Assembly: GCA_916700875.1 (NCBI GenBank) | Contig: CAKAKS010000062.1 | Location: 9,994,373 to 10,058,372 of the forward strand | Direction of reading: 5' to 3' | DNA: 64,000 nt | DNA from: Sebastes aleutianus | Lineage: Eukaryota > Chordata > Actinopteri > Perciformes > Sebastidae | Shown: in pieces, positions 46,601 through 56,061 of the stretch | How positions within the stretch are numbered: the first letter of the stretch is position 1 | Layout of the letters: every line of letters starts with the position of its first letter | The notes under the pieces: model-generated | What the model was told of the DNA's origin: nothing | What the model saw: the letters and a program-made list of their open reading frames with translations, nothing else | Database searches by the model: none | Translations under genes and position numbers: made by a program

Positions 46601-49416
46601 TTATAGAGATATTATGGTTAGTTGTTGTGTCTTTCTAGTCAAACAGCTACCGTGGTGCTAATGTAGCAGCTTGGTGGCTCACGCTAACAAGCTGCGGCCA
46701 TGCTTGGCTCGTGATTGGCTCCGGCTGGTGTGTGGGTGGGACCTTAATACCGTGCCTCCAGCCCCCCCGATCACTACTGTGTAGACTTTGGCTCCAAACT
46801 ATGTCAAAATCTCAAAATAGCAGCTCCCGTATACGGGATATTTTGTCTTCACTTTTGTACAGTGGGAAGAAGTGGAGACGCGTCGTCCATCTATATATAC
46901 AGTCTATTGCTAGAACAGAAAGCTTGACAGATGTAGCGTAACAGTAACTAAGAGGGGCGGGGCTTAATGAACAGTCAATTGTGAGGCTGTTCAAATGAAG
47001 CAACAAAACATCTTGATCAATGACATAAATCATCCATCCTCACCCTCCCATTCACCCACCTTTAAGGCTCTTGAGTACAAGACCCAGTTCTTCTGTGCTA
47101 TGAACTCTCTCTATGCCAGTCAAAGCAGCCGCCCCATCCTTCCCCGACCGGGGCCCGTCCCACAGCTCCCTCCCCGGGTCTCTGCGCGGGACGAACAAGA
47201 TGGCCTGGTCTGGTCGTCCTTTCCCATACAGAACCAGGGCACTGTCCGGCTCTAGGATGCCACTGAGGTAGAGGAAATCCTGGGGAACATTAGGCTCCAG
47301 GTTAATATACGAAAGCCTTGCTAAAATTAACAATCAGCATTCTAGTTGACAATTTTTCTTTTTACAAACATAAGACTGCAAAGTAACTGAAATTGAATGT
47401 AAAGAAATACAACTTGACACCAAACATGCACCTGGTTCTGGTGGAAGGGATAAGGGATGTCATTGGTCATGTAGCGGGTCGGATGGGACAACACAATGAC
47501 CACATGGGTGCTAGAGGAGGCAGAGGGTCCCAGTTTGTCTGACTGGGCCTCGATGAATGAGGCCAGTCTGTGTCTGCGGAGCTCGTACTCTGTCTGGCTC
47601 AAGCCTGGGGTCACTTCACCTGAGGAGCAGAGGTCATATGTGATGTTTCAGTGTTAAACAGAGAGCATGAATCCTAACACCTTAAATAAATAAATACGTA
47701 TTGAGCCTGTTGCAAGTTTTCCCTAAAGAGTGTAATGTACTGTTCCAGCACACCATTGTAAACAATACTCACCATGTTTGATGAGGTGTGGATGGGTGAA
47801 AGGGCTGGGCTGGCCCAGGTACCGAGCTGGAACCGTCTTTGGTTTCAGACCTCCTGGTTTCACAGAAATGTTTCTGCACGAGCACCGGACGCATCCTACA
47901 GACAGCAACACAACACAGACGGCAGTTACACTTGAACTGGGCTCCTACAATGCTGCATGCTGTTGCTTTAGCCATTGATTATGTTTCATCTGCAGTCAAC
48001 TTCCCAACTGGACAATTTTAGCTTATCACAGATATACAGTATCAGTCTTGGCGCACGCTGTGTATATGTCGGGTGATAAGTGACAAGAAATTGCCGTACA
48101 GAAATGCCAAAGATGATGAGTCTATTTCTCCACAACAACAGCAGATATGGGCCATATGTTCCGGTCATTCGTCTCTTTAAACAATTTCTGGAACACAATA
48201 TTGAAAATGTTCTCATAAATCTATGACAAAACAATAGACCTAAACCAAAATGGCAATATTTGCATTACTTTCAACATGTCATTACTTCATAACAGTCAAG
48301 TGTTAAAGCATTTGCTTCATTTATTAGCCTGAGGATTAATCCTCTTTAGGTCTAAGTGTGTCTGCCCTTCCTCTTTTATACAATGGATCAGGGAGGTCAT
48401 GATGTGTCTTCAAATTTAAAGAAGTGAGGTGTCCTTTTAAATAGATCATTTAAAAATATACTGGAATAATTCAGTACAAGGTGATGCATAGTCTGCAATA
48501 CTCAAAAACTAAACTGACCCACATCTTCCCATCAGTGTCTCCTAAATGTTACAAGAGTTGCTCTGCTGAAGGATCACTGTCACATCTTTTCTGGTTTTGC
48601 CCTAAATTATATCACTTTTGGACTGCATTTTTAGTGGCTCTCAAAAGCTTATTCCAGAAACATTCAGCCCAACCACGACCAGGCCATCTTTGGATGCTCT
48701 GCAGAGACTTTTGAGCTGCCTTACGACATGCAGATTGCTCTGCTCTTAGGAATGGCGGTTCCTAAGAGATTTCTTCTCCTGACCTGGAAGTCTACCACTC
48801 CACCTTGCTTTGTGTGTTGGCTCAAGGACATGTTGTCTATTATATAAATGGCAGTGGTGGAAAGTAACTTATTAAATTTACTCAAGTACTTGACTTAAGT
48901 ACAATTTTGAGGTTCTTGTACTTTACTTGAGTATTTCCATTTTCTGTTACTTTACACTTCTACTCCACTATATCTTAGAGGGAAACATTGCACTATTTAC
49001 TCCACAACATTAATTTGATAAATTTAATTACTAGTTACTTTTCAGATACTGATAATTAAAATATTATCAACAAATACAACATGATATATTTAATATTGAG
49101 CTACATACCAGTATATAAAGTTAAATTAAAAGTAGCTCCATCTTTACCAGTTGCAACATTAAAGTGATACGTATATTAATTTATTAGTGATCATAATCCC
49201 ATAACATAATTCAGTACATTAGTATGCCATGAGCCATTCTGCACTATGAGTACTTTTACTTTTGGTACTTAAAGTATATTCTGAGGTTAACACTTTTGTA
49301 CTTTTACTTAAGAACCATTTTGAATGGAGGAGTATTTCTACACTGTGGTATTACTACTTTTACTTAAGTAAAAGATCTGAATACTTCTTCCAACACTGAC
49401 AAATGGAAAGAATACG

Positions 49417-49451
<35 letters not shown>

Positions 49452-50677
49452 GTTTTTTTCCATAGAGATCAGAATATGGTTTCCCTTCAACATTAAGTGC
49501 CAACAACATATACATTTTCCTTGATTTTTACTAATATTATAATTTGATATTTTTATTTATTTATATATGACATAAAGTGCCTAGTACTGAAATGCATGAA
49601 TAGGCTGCATGTTACATATATACTCACTATATGGGAAGTGTAGCCTAAGTATACGGTATATACTGTATACCGTATATATAATTTATATATATATATAAAT
49701 TATATATACGGTATACAGTACAATATATATATAAATATATAAATAAGATAAGATAAGATAAGATATTCCTTTATTAGTCCCGCAGTGAGGAAATTTGCAG
49801 TGTACAGCAGCAAAGGGGATAGTGCAAAAAACAAGATGCATCAGCTAACACAGTAAAAAAAGAGCTAAATAAAGTGTAACAAAATATGAACCATTTAAAT
49901 AGAAGGAAGTATAAAAATAGGAGCAGTATATACAGTATTGACAATAAACAGACTATTAACAAAATTGCAAGAGTGGAAAATGATATTGCACAGTGAGAAT
50001 GAAATGAAATTCCACCTGAAAATATCAGGTTAATGTCAGGGTGTGTAAGTGTAGGTGGTCTATTGGGAGCAGTGCTGGTTGTGGAGTCTGACAGCTGTTA
50101 CATATATACTCTCTATATGGGAAGTGCAGCCTAAGTATACAGTATATACCGTATATATATATATATACATACATACACACACATATATATATATATTATA
50201 TATATATATATATAATATATATATATATACTTGTTTTTTTAAATATAAATAAATACTTAAGCTTAATAATGGAATAAGTACTCAGATCCTTTACTAAAGT
50301 AAAAGTAGCAGATACAACAGAGTAAAAATACTTCAACAAGTAAAAGTACTTCATTCAAAATCTTACAAAAGTTAAAGTACATACTGCTAAATGTGCATAA
50401 TTGTGCAGAAAAATGGTCTGTCAGTGATATTTAATATGTAACACTGCACTTTATTTTACAAGCCTATCATAATAGCCTATGTTTATGTAAAACCTTAATC
50501 TGAAAGCTAACTAAGGTTAATCTGTAACCTTAGTGGAGTAGAAGTAAGTAAAGTATGGTAAAATAGTACTCAATCACAGACAGAAGGAGACAGCAGACTG
50601 GACTCACCTGGACTCCAGGCTCGTGGTGGCAGCAGCCTGACAGCAGACCTGAGCAGGCTGCTGGCTGAGGGCAACAT
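40465..50677 (-). CDS. xpnpep3: Xaa-Pro aminopeptidase 3 (aminopeptidase P3), complete
   Basis: Metallopeptidase of family M24B that removes an N-terminal residue preceding proline; the orthologue acts in mitochondria and cytosol. Eleven coding exons join in frame to 506 aa (human about 507). The N-terminus (MLPSASSLLRSAVRLLPPRA) is Arg/Ser/Leu-rich without acidic residues, as for a mitochondrial presequence. The N-terminal AMP domain is about 65-250 and the pita-bread catalytic domain about 255-490. Predicted metal ligands are Asp329 and Asp340 (LLDGGCEYYGYVSDITR), His423 (GHYLGMDVHD), Glu450 (TIEPG) and Glu474 (GIRIEDDV), all present. Ends in TAG. A three-codon upstream ORF (ATG CTG TGA, 50715-50707) precedes the start. 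Divergent from st13, as in human. Confidence 0.97.
40818..40938 (-). CDS. xpnpep3: xpnpep3 exon 10 (His and Glu ligands)
   Basis: 121 nt, residues 412-452. CPHHVGHYLGMDVHDTPELS with His423, and MAITIEPG with Glu450. Confidence 0.96.
40939..43004. other. xpnpep3 intron 9 with a TE-derived stretch
   Basis: 2.1 kb. About 41480-42020 is a dispersed fish repeat (cagcagggggcgactcctct ... ending cttatatacagtctatg at 42005-42021). It shares its terminal cagtctatg with the hAT family at 11849 and 46169; the left end is unclear. Nothing recognised in 42030-43000. Confidence 0.5.
43005..43188 (-). CDS. xpnpep3: xpnpep3 exon 9
   Basis: 184 nt, residues 350-411. FSPAQAELYEAILEVQRSCL, then IYSTMLALLGRQLRRLGIVK: helical part of the catalytic domain. 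Confidence 0.95.
43542..43627 (-). CDS. xpnpep3: xpnpep3 exon 8 (metal-binding Asp pair)
   Basis: 86 nt, residues 322-350. DGEMVLLDGGCEYYGYVSDI, with ligands Asp329 and Asp340, then TRTWPVNGK. Confidence 0.96.
43807..43920 (-). CDS. xpnpep3: xpnpep3 exon 7
   Basis: 114 nt, residues 284-321: FDFENRIHGANFLAYPPVVA, then NRANTLHYINNNQIIK, the conserved M24 strand before the first metal ligand. Confidence 0.95.
44235..44297 (-). CDS. xpnpep3: xpnpep3 exon 6
   Basis: 63 nt, residues 263-283: AFRRTMALSQGDVDEAVLFA, then K. Phase 0 at both ends. Confidence 0.93.
44405..44508 (+). mobile_element. LINE 3' end with (attga)n tail
   Basis: tctatatgaaaagcgtcttg...gacgctatataaaaataaattgaattgaattgaatt is the 3' end type of a common fish LINE, within xpnpep3 intron 5. 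Confidence 0.6.
44796..44980 (-). CDS. xpnpep3: xpnpep3 exon 5
   Basis: 185 nt, residues 201-262. GTVLWYDSSQPAHPLLHKAH, then LRALKSSAEVALMQEAGHIS, linking to the catalytic domain. Confidence 0.95.
45493..45690 (-). mobile_element. tRNA-derived SINE with 17-bp target-site duplication
   Basis: Minus strand: a tRNA-like head with A box (TTAGCTCAGTCGGTAGAGC) and B box (GGTTCGAATCC), then a body with CTCTCTC and CTTTCC runs and an AATAAAATGG end with an A-rich tail. Flanked by direct repeats ccacaatgtacattttt (45476-45492 and 45691-45707). In xpnpep3 intron 4. The head does not form a full functional tRNA. Confidence 0.9.
45866..46140 (-). mobile_element. Degenerate relative of the 44-326 hAT element
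   Basis: Reverse-complement similarity to 44-326: ggaatttctaactttgatat, cgtcaactcgctgtcggaga, attcagtatcgatatg. Ends eroded; abuts hAT copy B. Confidence 0.7.
46169..46908. mobile_element. hAT-type non-autonomous element, copy B (740 bp)
   Basis: TATAGACTGTATATAAAAAT at one end and the inverse at the other, flanked by gcttgaac (46161-46168) and gctagaac (46909-46916), 7 of 8 bases equal. Same family as copy A at 11849-12562 but in opposite orientation. In xpnpep3 intron 4. Confidence 0.88.
47060..47279 (-). CDS. xpnpep3: xpnpep3 exon 4
   Basis: 220 nt, residues 128-200. DFLYLSGILEPDSALVLYGK, then AILFVPRRDPGRELWDGPRS: the core of the N-terminal domain. Confidence 0.96.
47432..47619 (-). CDS. 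xpnpep3: xpnpep3 exon 3
   Basis: 188 nt, residues 65-127. EVTPGLSQTEYELRRHRLAS opens the aminopeptidase P N-terminal domain; ends PTRYMTNDIPYPFHQNQ. Confidence 0.96.
47773..47895 (-). CDS. xpnpep3: xpnpep3 exon 2
   Basis: 123 nt, residues 24-64. Reads CVRCSCRNISVKPGGLKPKT, then VPARYLGQPSPFTHPHLIKH, the conserved lead-in to the peptidase. Confidence 0.95.
47896..48379. other. xpnpep3 intron 1, first part
   Basis: No exon or clear repeat seen. Confidence 0.4.
48380..48840 (+). mobile_element. L1/Tx1-like LINE ORF2 C-terminal fragment
   Basis: Frame from 48481 reads FPSVSPKCYKSCSAEGSLSH, then LFWFCPKLYHFW, a Cys/His C-terminal motif typical of L1-clade ORF2. Truncated at both ends; limits approximate. 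Confidence 0.6.
48852..49398. mobile_element. hAT-type MITE (CAGTGGTGG family), 8-bp TSD
   Basis: Left CAGTGGTGGAAAGTAACTTA, right ...tacttcttccaacactg, flanked by ataaatgg and acaaatgg (7 of 8 equal). Fragments of the same family: 32731-32870, 33955-34080, 50270-50540, 52551-53015, 56130-56195. Confidence 0.8.
49421..49446. repeat. (CA)n microsatellite
   Basis: About 13 CA units in xpnpep3 intron 1. Confidence 0.9.
49738..50093 (-). mobile_element. 5'-truncated L2-like LINE flanked by ~58-bp direct repeats
   Basis: Minus strand 3' end: AAATTTCCTCACTGCGGGAC, then TAATAAAGGAATATC and (TTATC)n. Flanked by direct copies of tacatatatactcNctatat gggaagtg...agtatac (49613-49668 and 50098-50152). 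Confidence 0.75.
50150..50230. repeat. (TA)n microsatellite
   Basis: TA-rich run with ACAT breaks after the second flanking repeat. Confidence 0.9.
50608..50677 (-). CDS. xpnpep3: xpnpep3 exon 1 (start)
   Basis: 70 nt, residues 1-23 plus one base; presequence-like. Donor GTGAGT. Confidence 0.9.
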
Positions 50678-51010
50678 CGCTGCTGCTACTGGAGGACACC
50701 GAGCAGTCACAGCATGTCAACCCGCTGTAGTCAAGAGGTACAAGTCAGTAAAGTAGGCAACTAACACTAGCATATGTATTCACAGAGACACATAGCGGTG
50801 TGTTGTTGCGACTCACCAACGTTAAACCCTCCTCATACAGCTGTTATATCTCTCTCTCTGGTTGTTAGTTAGCCGGTTAGCCTCTCTAGCTTGATGCCTC
50901 CATATTTGATAATATCGTTGGTGTTGCTGGGATTTTACTGCCCAGTGTTTCACCTCCCAGGCAGAGATGCATTAATCCCGCCTCCTCTGCTGTGATTGGC
51001 TGAGCTTCTT
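50678..51010 (-). promoter_or_regulatory. xpnpep3: xpnpep3 5' UTR / promoter region (putative)
   Basis: Immediately upstream of the start codon, with an inverted CCAAT (attgg at 50995-50999) about 320 bp upstream and a short upstream ORF. No TATA box obvious; assigned by position. Confidence 0.4.
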
Positions 51011-51183
51011 CTTCTTCTTTTTTTTTTTTGTTTTTAATGATGGTTGGTAACCAGTGTATTAGGCGCATTACCGCCACCTTCTGCTTCAGAGTGTTGACCA
51101 GAGATTATATCCTGCTCATTAATGTTTTTTGTCTAATTAAAAAATATATTACTGTACTGTATGTATGTGTATATGTATATATG

Positions 51184-51315
<132 letters not shown>

Positions 51316-51339
51316 TATATATATATATATATATATATA

Positions 51340-52108
51340 CAGTGCCGTGAAAAAGTATTTGCCCGCTTCCTGATTTCTTATTTTTTTGCATATTTGTCAC
51401 ACTTAAATGTTTCAGATCATCAAACAAATTTTAATATTGGACAAAGATAACCCAAGTAAACACAAAAGGCAGTTTTTAAATGATGATTTCATTTATTAGG
51501 GGAAAAAATATATCCAAACCTACCTGGCCTATGTGAAAAAGTAATTGCCCCCTAAACCTAATAACTGGTTGCGCCACCCTTGGCGGCAATAACTGCAATC
51601 AAGTGTTTGCAATAACTGGCAATGAGTCTTTCACATCGCTGCGGAGGAATTTTGGCCCACTCGTCTTTGCAGAATTGTTTTAATTCAGCCACACTGGAGG
51701 GTTTTCGAGCATGAACGGCCTGTTTAAGGTCATGCCACAGCATCTCAATCGGATTTAAGTCCGGACTTTGACTAGGCCACTCCAAAACCTTCACTTAAGT
51801 GATTTCTTGATTGAACAGTGATTGGCTAGTGAAATTGAACTCAGCTTTCCAAAACATGTGGTTGATAACAGTTAATTCATGATTTAACAAGGGGGGGGCA
51901 ATTACTTTTTCACATAGGGCCAGGTAGGTTTGGATAGCTTTTCCCCCTTAATAAATGAAATCATTATTTAAAAACTGCATTTTGTGTTTTAACTGGGTTA
52001 TCTTTGTCTTACATAAAGATTTGTTTAATGATCTGAAACATTTAAGTGTGACAAATATGCAAAAAAATAAGAAATCAGGAAGGGGGCAAATACTTTTTCA
52101 CGGCACTG
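51340..52108 (-). mobile_element. Internally deleted Tc1-like transposon, 769 bp
   Basis: Inverted repeats of about 215 bp (51340-51554 and 51894-52108) beginning CAGTGCCGTGAAAAAGTATT, with TA on both sides. Full Tc1 elements are about 1.6 kb, so the middle is lost. Confidence 0.93.
51558..51794 (-). pseudogene. Tc1 transposase C-terminal remnant
   Basis: About 78 residues with WPSQSPDLNPIEMLWHDLKQ (last acidic residue of the DDE triad in NPIE), then KIPPQRCERLIASYCKHLIA. This is the 3' part of a Tc1/mariner transposase. The DNA-binding domain and first two catalytic Asp residues are absent, so it is inactive. Confidence 0.93.
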
Positions 52109-52550
52109 TATATATATATATATATATATACATATGTATGTATATATGTATATATTAGACATAGTGCGCAGCTAAATGCAATCCTGATTTGATTAATTTT
52201 TTAATTTTTTTTTTTTTTTCCCTCTCTGCTACTGTAGGTGTGTACCCTACGAATAGGCGGGTGGGCAGGCGGGCACAATGTTTATTGTATATGTACACTT
52301 ACAAAAAGAAAAAAAAAGGAAACACTCTTTTAAGTACCTGCTGCTCATTACATCATGCTACAAACATGTACATTCCTTAATCATGTAAAGTGTCAACGTA
52401 AAAATATAATGTTAAAAAAATATATATATCTTATATATCTTATTTCAGTGCCCCACCATTATCCATAATTTTCATATTGTCCAAGCACCCTGTTTTATTT
52501 CATTGTAGCATACAGCATGAAAATCCACTTCATCACATGACCACCAGTGG

Positions 52551-52700
52551 TGTAATAATTAAGTACATTTACTCTAGTATTTGTACTTCATTACAAATGT
52601 GAGATATTTGTACTTTACTTGAATATTTCCTTTCCTCATGCTACTTAATAACTCTATTCCACTACAATAATTCAGGGAGAATATTGTACGTTTTACTCCA

Positions 52701-52746
<46 letters not shown>

Positions 52747-53015
52747 GATGCATATAATATGATGCACTGTTGCACATATATTAAATTACTCAACAGTATA
52801 TATATAAAATAGTTCAAATTAGCTCCATCTCCTTGACCAAGTAGTAAAATGCTCTTTACTGTTAATGCATCAGTAATAATAATCCAATAAAATAGTATAT
52901 ATGTATAACAGTCACAGTGGACATTTTTCTTTTACTTGCAATGGAGTATTTTTATATTACAGTATTGCTACTTTTACTTAAGTAAATGACCTGACCTCTT
53001 CCTCCGTAACTGCAG
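52551..53015. mobile_element. CAGTGGTG-family MITE copy with CA expansion
   Basis: Starts cagtggtgtaataattaagt and ends near cttcctccgtaactg. A (CA)n run (52702-52738) has expanded inside. Confidence 0.65.
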
Positions 53016-54150
53016 ACAACATTCAGTCCTCAAAAAAGAGGATGTAAAACTAACACACAACTTTCACATCCTCTTTTTTCTTCAAGTCTTCCACGTGGTG
53101 CATTCAAGTGCTTGTGGGAATACAAAGTTATTAAGTGAACAAGGCTGGGCAAGATTCTATCTTTCTGTTATTGTCAACAACTCCCTTGAAAAGACCAAAA
53201 CCAATAATGATATTCTGCCTTTCAATACAATCCCACAGCCCGAGCCTGTCACGCCCATCCAGTTTCCAGTTTGTAAATATCTAAAAACTGGTCATGAATA
53301 TAAAGTATACACTAAATTATTTCTTGAACTGTAGTTTTATCAAACATTGGGGGCTATTTTGAGCTGCAGATTTGGTGCTTTAGTGAGTATAACTGTATGT
53401 AGGTGGGGCAGTGTATGTGGATTGTTTAAAAAATGAACTACTAGAATCATGTTCTTTTCGATTGATTAACAATAAGTATAAAATATACACTGGACTTGGT
53501 CCAGTGGAGCTGCTCAGCTGCCAACAATAGAAACATGTTGCTCTGGGCAGCTCTCAGTAATGTGTGTGATTTCATGAGTGTACCATTGCTTTGTCACTAA
53601 ACCTTACCAGGTTGAATACAGGCTGTTTTGCAATCTATTAGTAGGCTACTTTCAACTGCATAAGCCTTTTAAAAAAAAAGGGGATTAACAATGACTGATA
53701 AAATATTATCAAATATGATAGATTACATATTCTAAGAGGGTATTGTGTCTCCTCAAAATGTTTTCCGTACTTCATATAGGCCTATGGCTGTCTGGAATCC
53801 AGGTAAAAAAAACATGAATGACCATAGATCTGAATGATCTATAAATGATTGGCAGCCCTTGAAACCTAAACATAACCATTTGATTGGTGTAAGCTGCCTG
53901 GTGAGTAACTGCTTGGGAGGGCTACCTGAGAGTCCTGACTCAGGGGGAAACTAGTACTTACATACGGTGAGGTGACAGTTTTGCAATGAGAGTTTTGTTC
54001 CCTGAATTTAGTCTCTCAGGGGGCACTGCATTTACATTTTAGCCAGCAAACAATGTTTGACTTTAATCGTTTTGAATCAACCACTATAATAATGTAATAC
54101 TCCAGCAGCTGTTAGGGTTGTGGATTTTTAAAAAAAAACTATATTTCCAC
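53016..54150. other. Intergenic between xpnpep3 and st13, no gene
   Basis: 1.1 kb AT-rich; a 79-aa frame at 53095-53334 has no recognisable motif. Confidence 0.4.
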
Positions 54151-54169
54151 ATAAAAAAATAATTTCAAA

Positions 54170-54977
54170 TAGAATCAAGGAGTTTTTATTTAAGGTTGTA
54201 CACAGGTACTACCCCGCTAAAGCAACATTTTGCAAGTTCTTCGCAGCTGTTAACAATAGATGCACTTTTTTGCAATTATGAAGGGGAAACTATTGAACAT
54301 GTGTTTGTAGATTGTTGTTTAGATTGTTGTTGTACTTCTTTTTGGTTTATTTTACTGAAGAACTTCTCAAAACATTTTGAAAAGATATCATCCTAACAAA
54401 GATTGAAATTGGCAAAAGCTATTAAATTATTTAGACATTTCAAATGTATTCCAAGTGTTTAACAGATTGGGTTTTTTTATTTGTTATTCATCTTTTCCTT
54501 TCCTTACATTTGTTGTAGAATTTATTTTATTTGTATATTATTTGATACTGTGAAATATATTTCACAGTATATTTCACAGTATATTATTTGATACTGTGAA
54601 ATATATTTCACAGTATATTTCACAGTATATTATTTGATACTGTGAAATATATTTCACAGTATCAAATAATATACTGTGAAATATATTTCACAGTATAAAA
54701 TAATATATTTCACAGTATTATTTTATATTGTGAAATATATTTCACAGTATCAAATAAAATACTGTGAAATATATTTCACAGTATTTCACAGTATATTTCA
54801 CAGTACCTTATTTTTACTGTGAAATATATTTCACAGTAAATTTCCCAGTGTATTTTCCAGTATATTATTTTATACTGTGAAATATATTTGCAGATTTTTT
54901 TTGTAATGAAAAATCTGAACATATTTATGTAACTACTGTACTTGAACTTTCGAAATAAAGTATGAAAAAAAAAAAAA
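54170..54977 (+). mobile_element. L1-like LINE 3' fragment with poly(A), containing a palindrome array
   Basis: Frame from 54196 reads TPLKQHFASSSQLLTIDALF, then CNYEGETIEHVFVDC, an L1-type C-terminal Cys/His motif. The segment ends cgaaataaagtatg plus A13 (54965-54977). The palindromic array (54541-54890) occupies the 3' untranslated part. Confidence 0.6.
54541..54890. repeat. Array of 26-bp palindromes ATACTGTGAAATA|TATTTCACAGTAT
   Basis: Palindromes start at 54545, 54591, 54637, 54671, 54725, 54759 and 54814, with a broken one at 54872. Most are perfect. Spacers contain half-units (atttcacagtat). Outer units are arranged as a larger inverted repeat (atttgatac left, gtatcaaat right). Confidence 0.95.
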
Positions 54978-55644
54978 GGTTGCGGATATGCTATGCGTGC
55001 GTCCTTAAAGCTGCTGCCTGCCAGGCCACACTCAGGACAACAAACCCCCACGTCCTCTGGTGTCAGTCTGTCCGAGAGCCCGCCTGAATGAAAACACAGG
55101 AGCGACGACACCAACGACACCAGTACCTACCAGTGAAGCAGCAGAGATACAAATCAACTGCTACCGTGCTCTGCGTGTCCTCTCGGCTGTCAACAGTGTA
55201 GATCTTCTATCAGGTGTGTTTCCCCTCCGTTTACCTGCATTAACGACCGCAGATACCGAGTGTTAGTCGTTAATCACGGCCCGTAGTGCAGCTAGCTAAC
55301 GACGGCATCATGCGTCAAACGGTCATCACGTCACGGTTTCACATTTCTAGAAACTTCTCTGTGTTGTGACCAATAGAATAGCCTTTAATTAGATAGTTGG
55401 GCTGCGTTGCTTCATCGCGAAGCTCCTGAATTACACGTATTGTTGCGTTTATGTGCCGTGTGGAGTGAACAACGTGAGCATACGTTAGCATGCTTAGCTC
55501 AACGGTGCGCGTGTGACCGTTAGCCGTTAGAGCAGGTAAACAAAGACACACTGAGTTGTTGTTGTTGTTGTTAACTGTGTGTTTCTCTCTCTGGTCTCTG
55601 GTTACATGCAGCTGCTGCTGTGTGCTGGACGTGACCAGAGCAGC
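54978..55644 (+). promoter_or_regulatory. st13: st13 promoter / 5' UTR region with heat-shock element
   Basis: Less AT-rich stretch directly upstream of st13. Contains a perfect three-unit HSE TTCtaGAAacTTC at 55345-55357, ACGTCA (CRE-like) at 55328-55333 and CCAAT at 55370-55374, all within 45 bp and about 290 bp upstream of the ATG. Transcription start not determined. Confidence 0.55.
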
Positions 55645-55754
55645 ATGGACCCACGCAAAGTGTCCGAGTTAAAGGGCTTCGTGCAGATGTGCGAGTCCAG
55701 TCCTGATCTCCTGCACCTTCCAGAGATGAGCTTCTTCCGGACCTGGTTGCTGGG
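55645..55754 (+). CDS. st13: st13 exon 1 (start)
   Basis: 110 nt, residues 1-36 plus two bases: MDPRKVSELKGFVQMCESSP onward. Donor GTTAGT, followed at once by a TA microsatellite (55763-55796). Confidence 0.95.
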
Positions 55755-55758
55755 GTTA

Positions 55759-55799
<41 letters not shown>

Positions 55800-56024
55800 A
55801 CTGTTGTTGTTGTTGCTCCACAACCTGTGACTGGGAACACACACCGTGCACCAGGATCCAGGCTGTTATGTAAACTCATTCATAGGAGGATTTATTCTGT
55901 CATTATGCCACTACAGTACTTAGATAAAGTCTCAAACGGACTGCAAGCGCACCACGTGCCCTGTCCCGCCCACCTACCAGAACAAAAACCATGATGGACC
56001 ACTGACTGACTGACTGACTGACTG

Positions 56025-56061
<37 letters not shown>

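Noticed and set aside
53095..53334. 79-aa plus-strand open frame between xpnpep3 and st13
   Set aside because: No domain, no splice or promoter context, repeat-rich surroundings.
54541..54890. Repeat-spacer array or replication origin
   Set aside because: Spacers are themselves half-units of the palindrome, so it is a satellite-like structure; nothing supports an origin.
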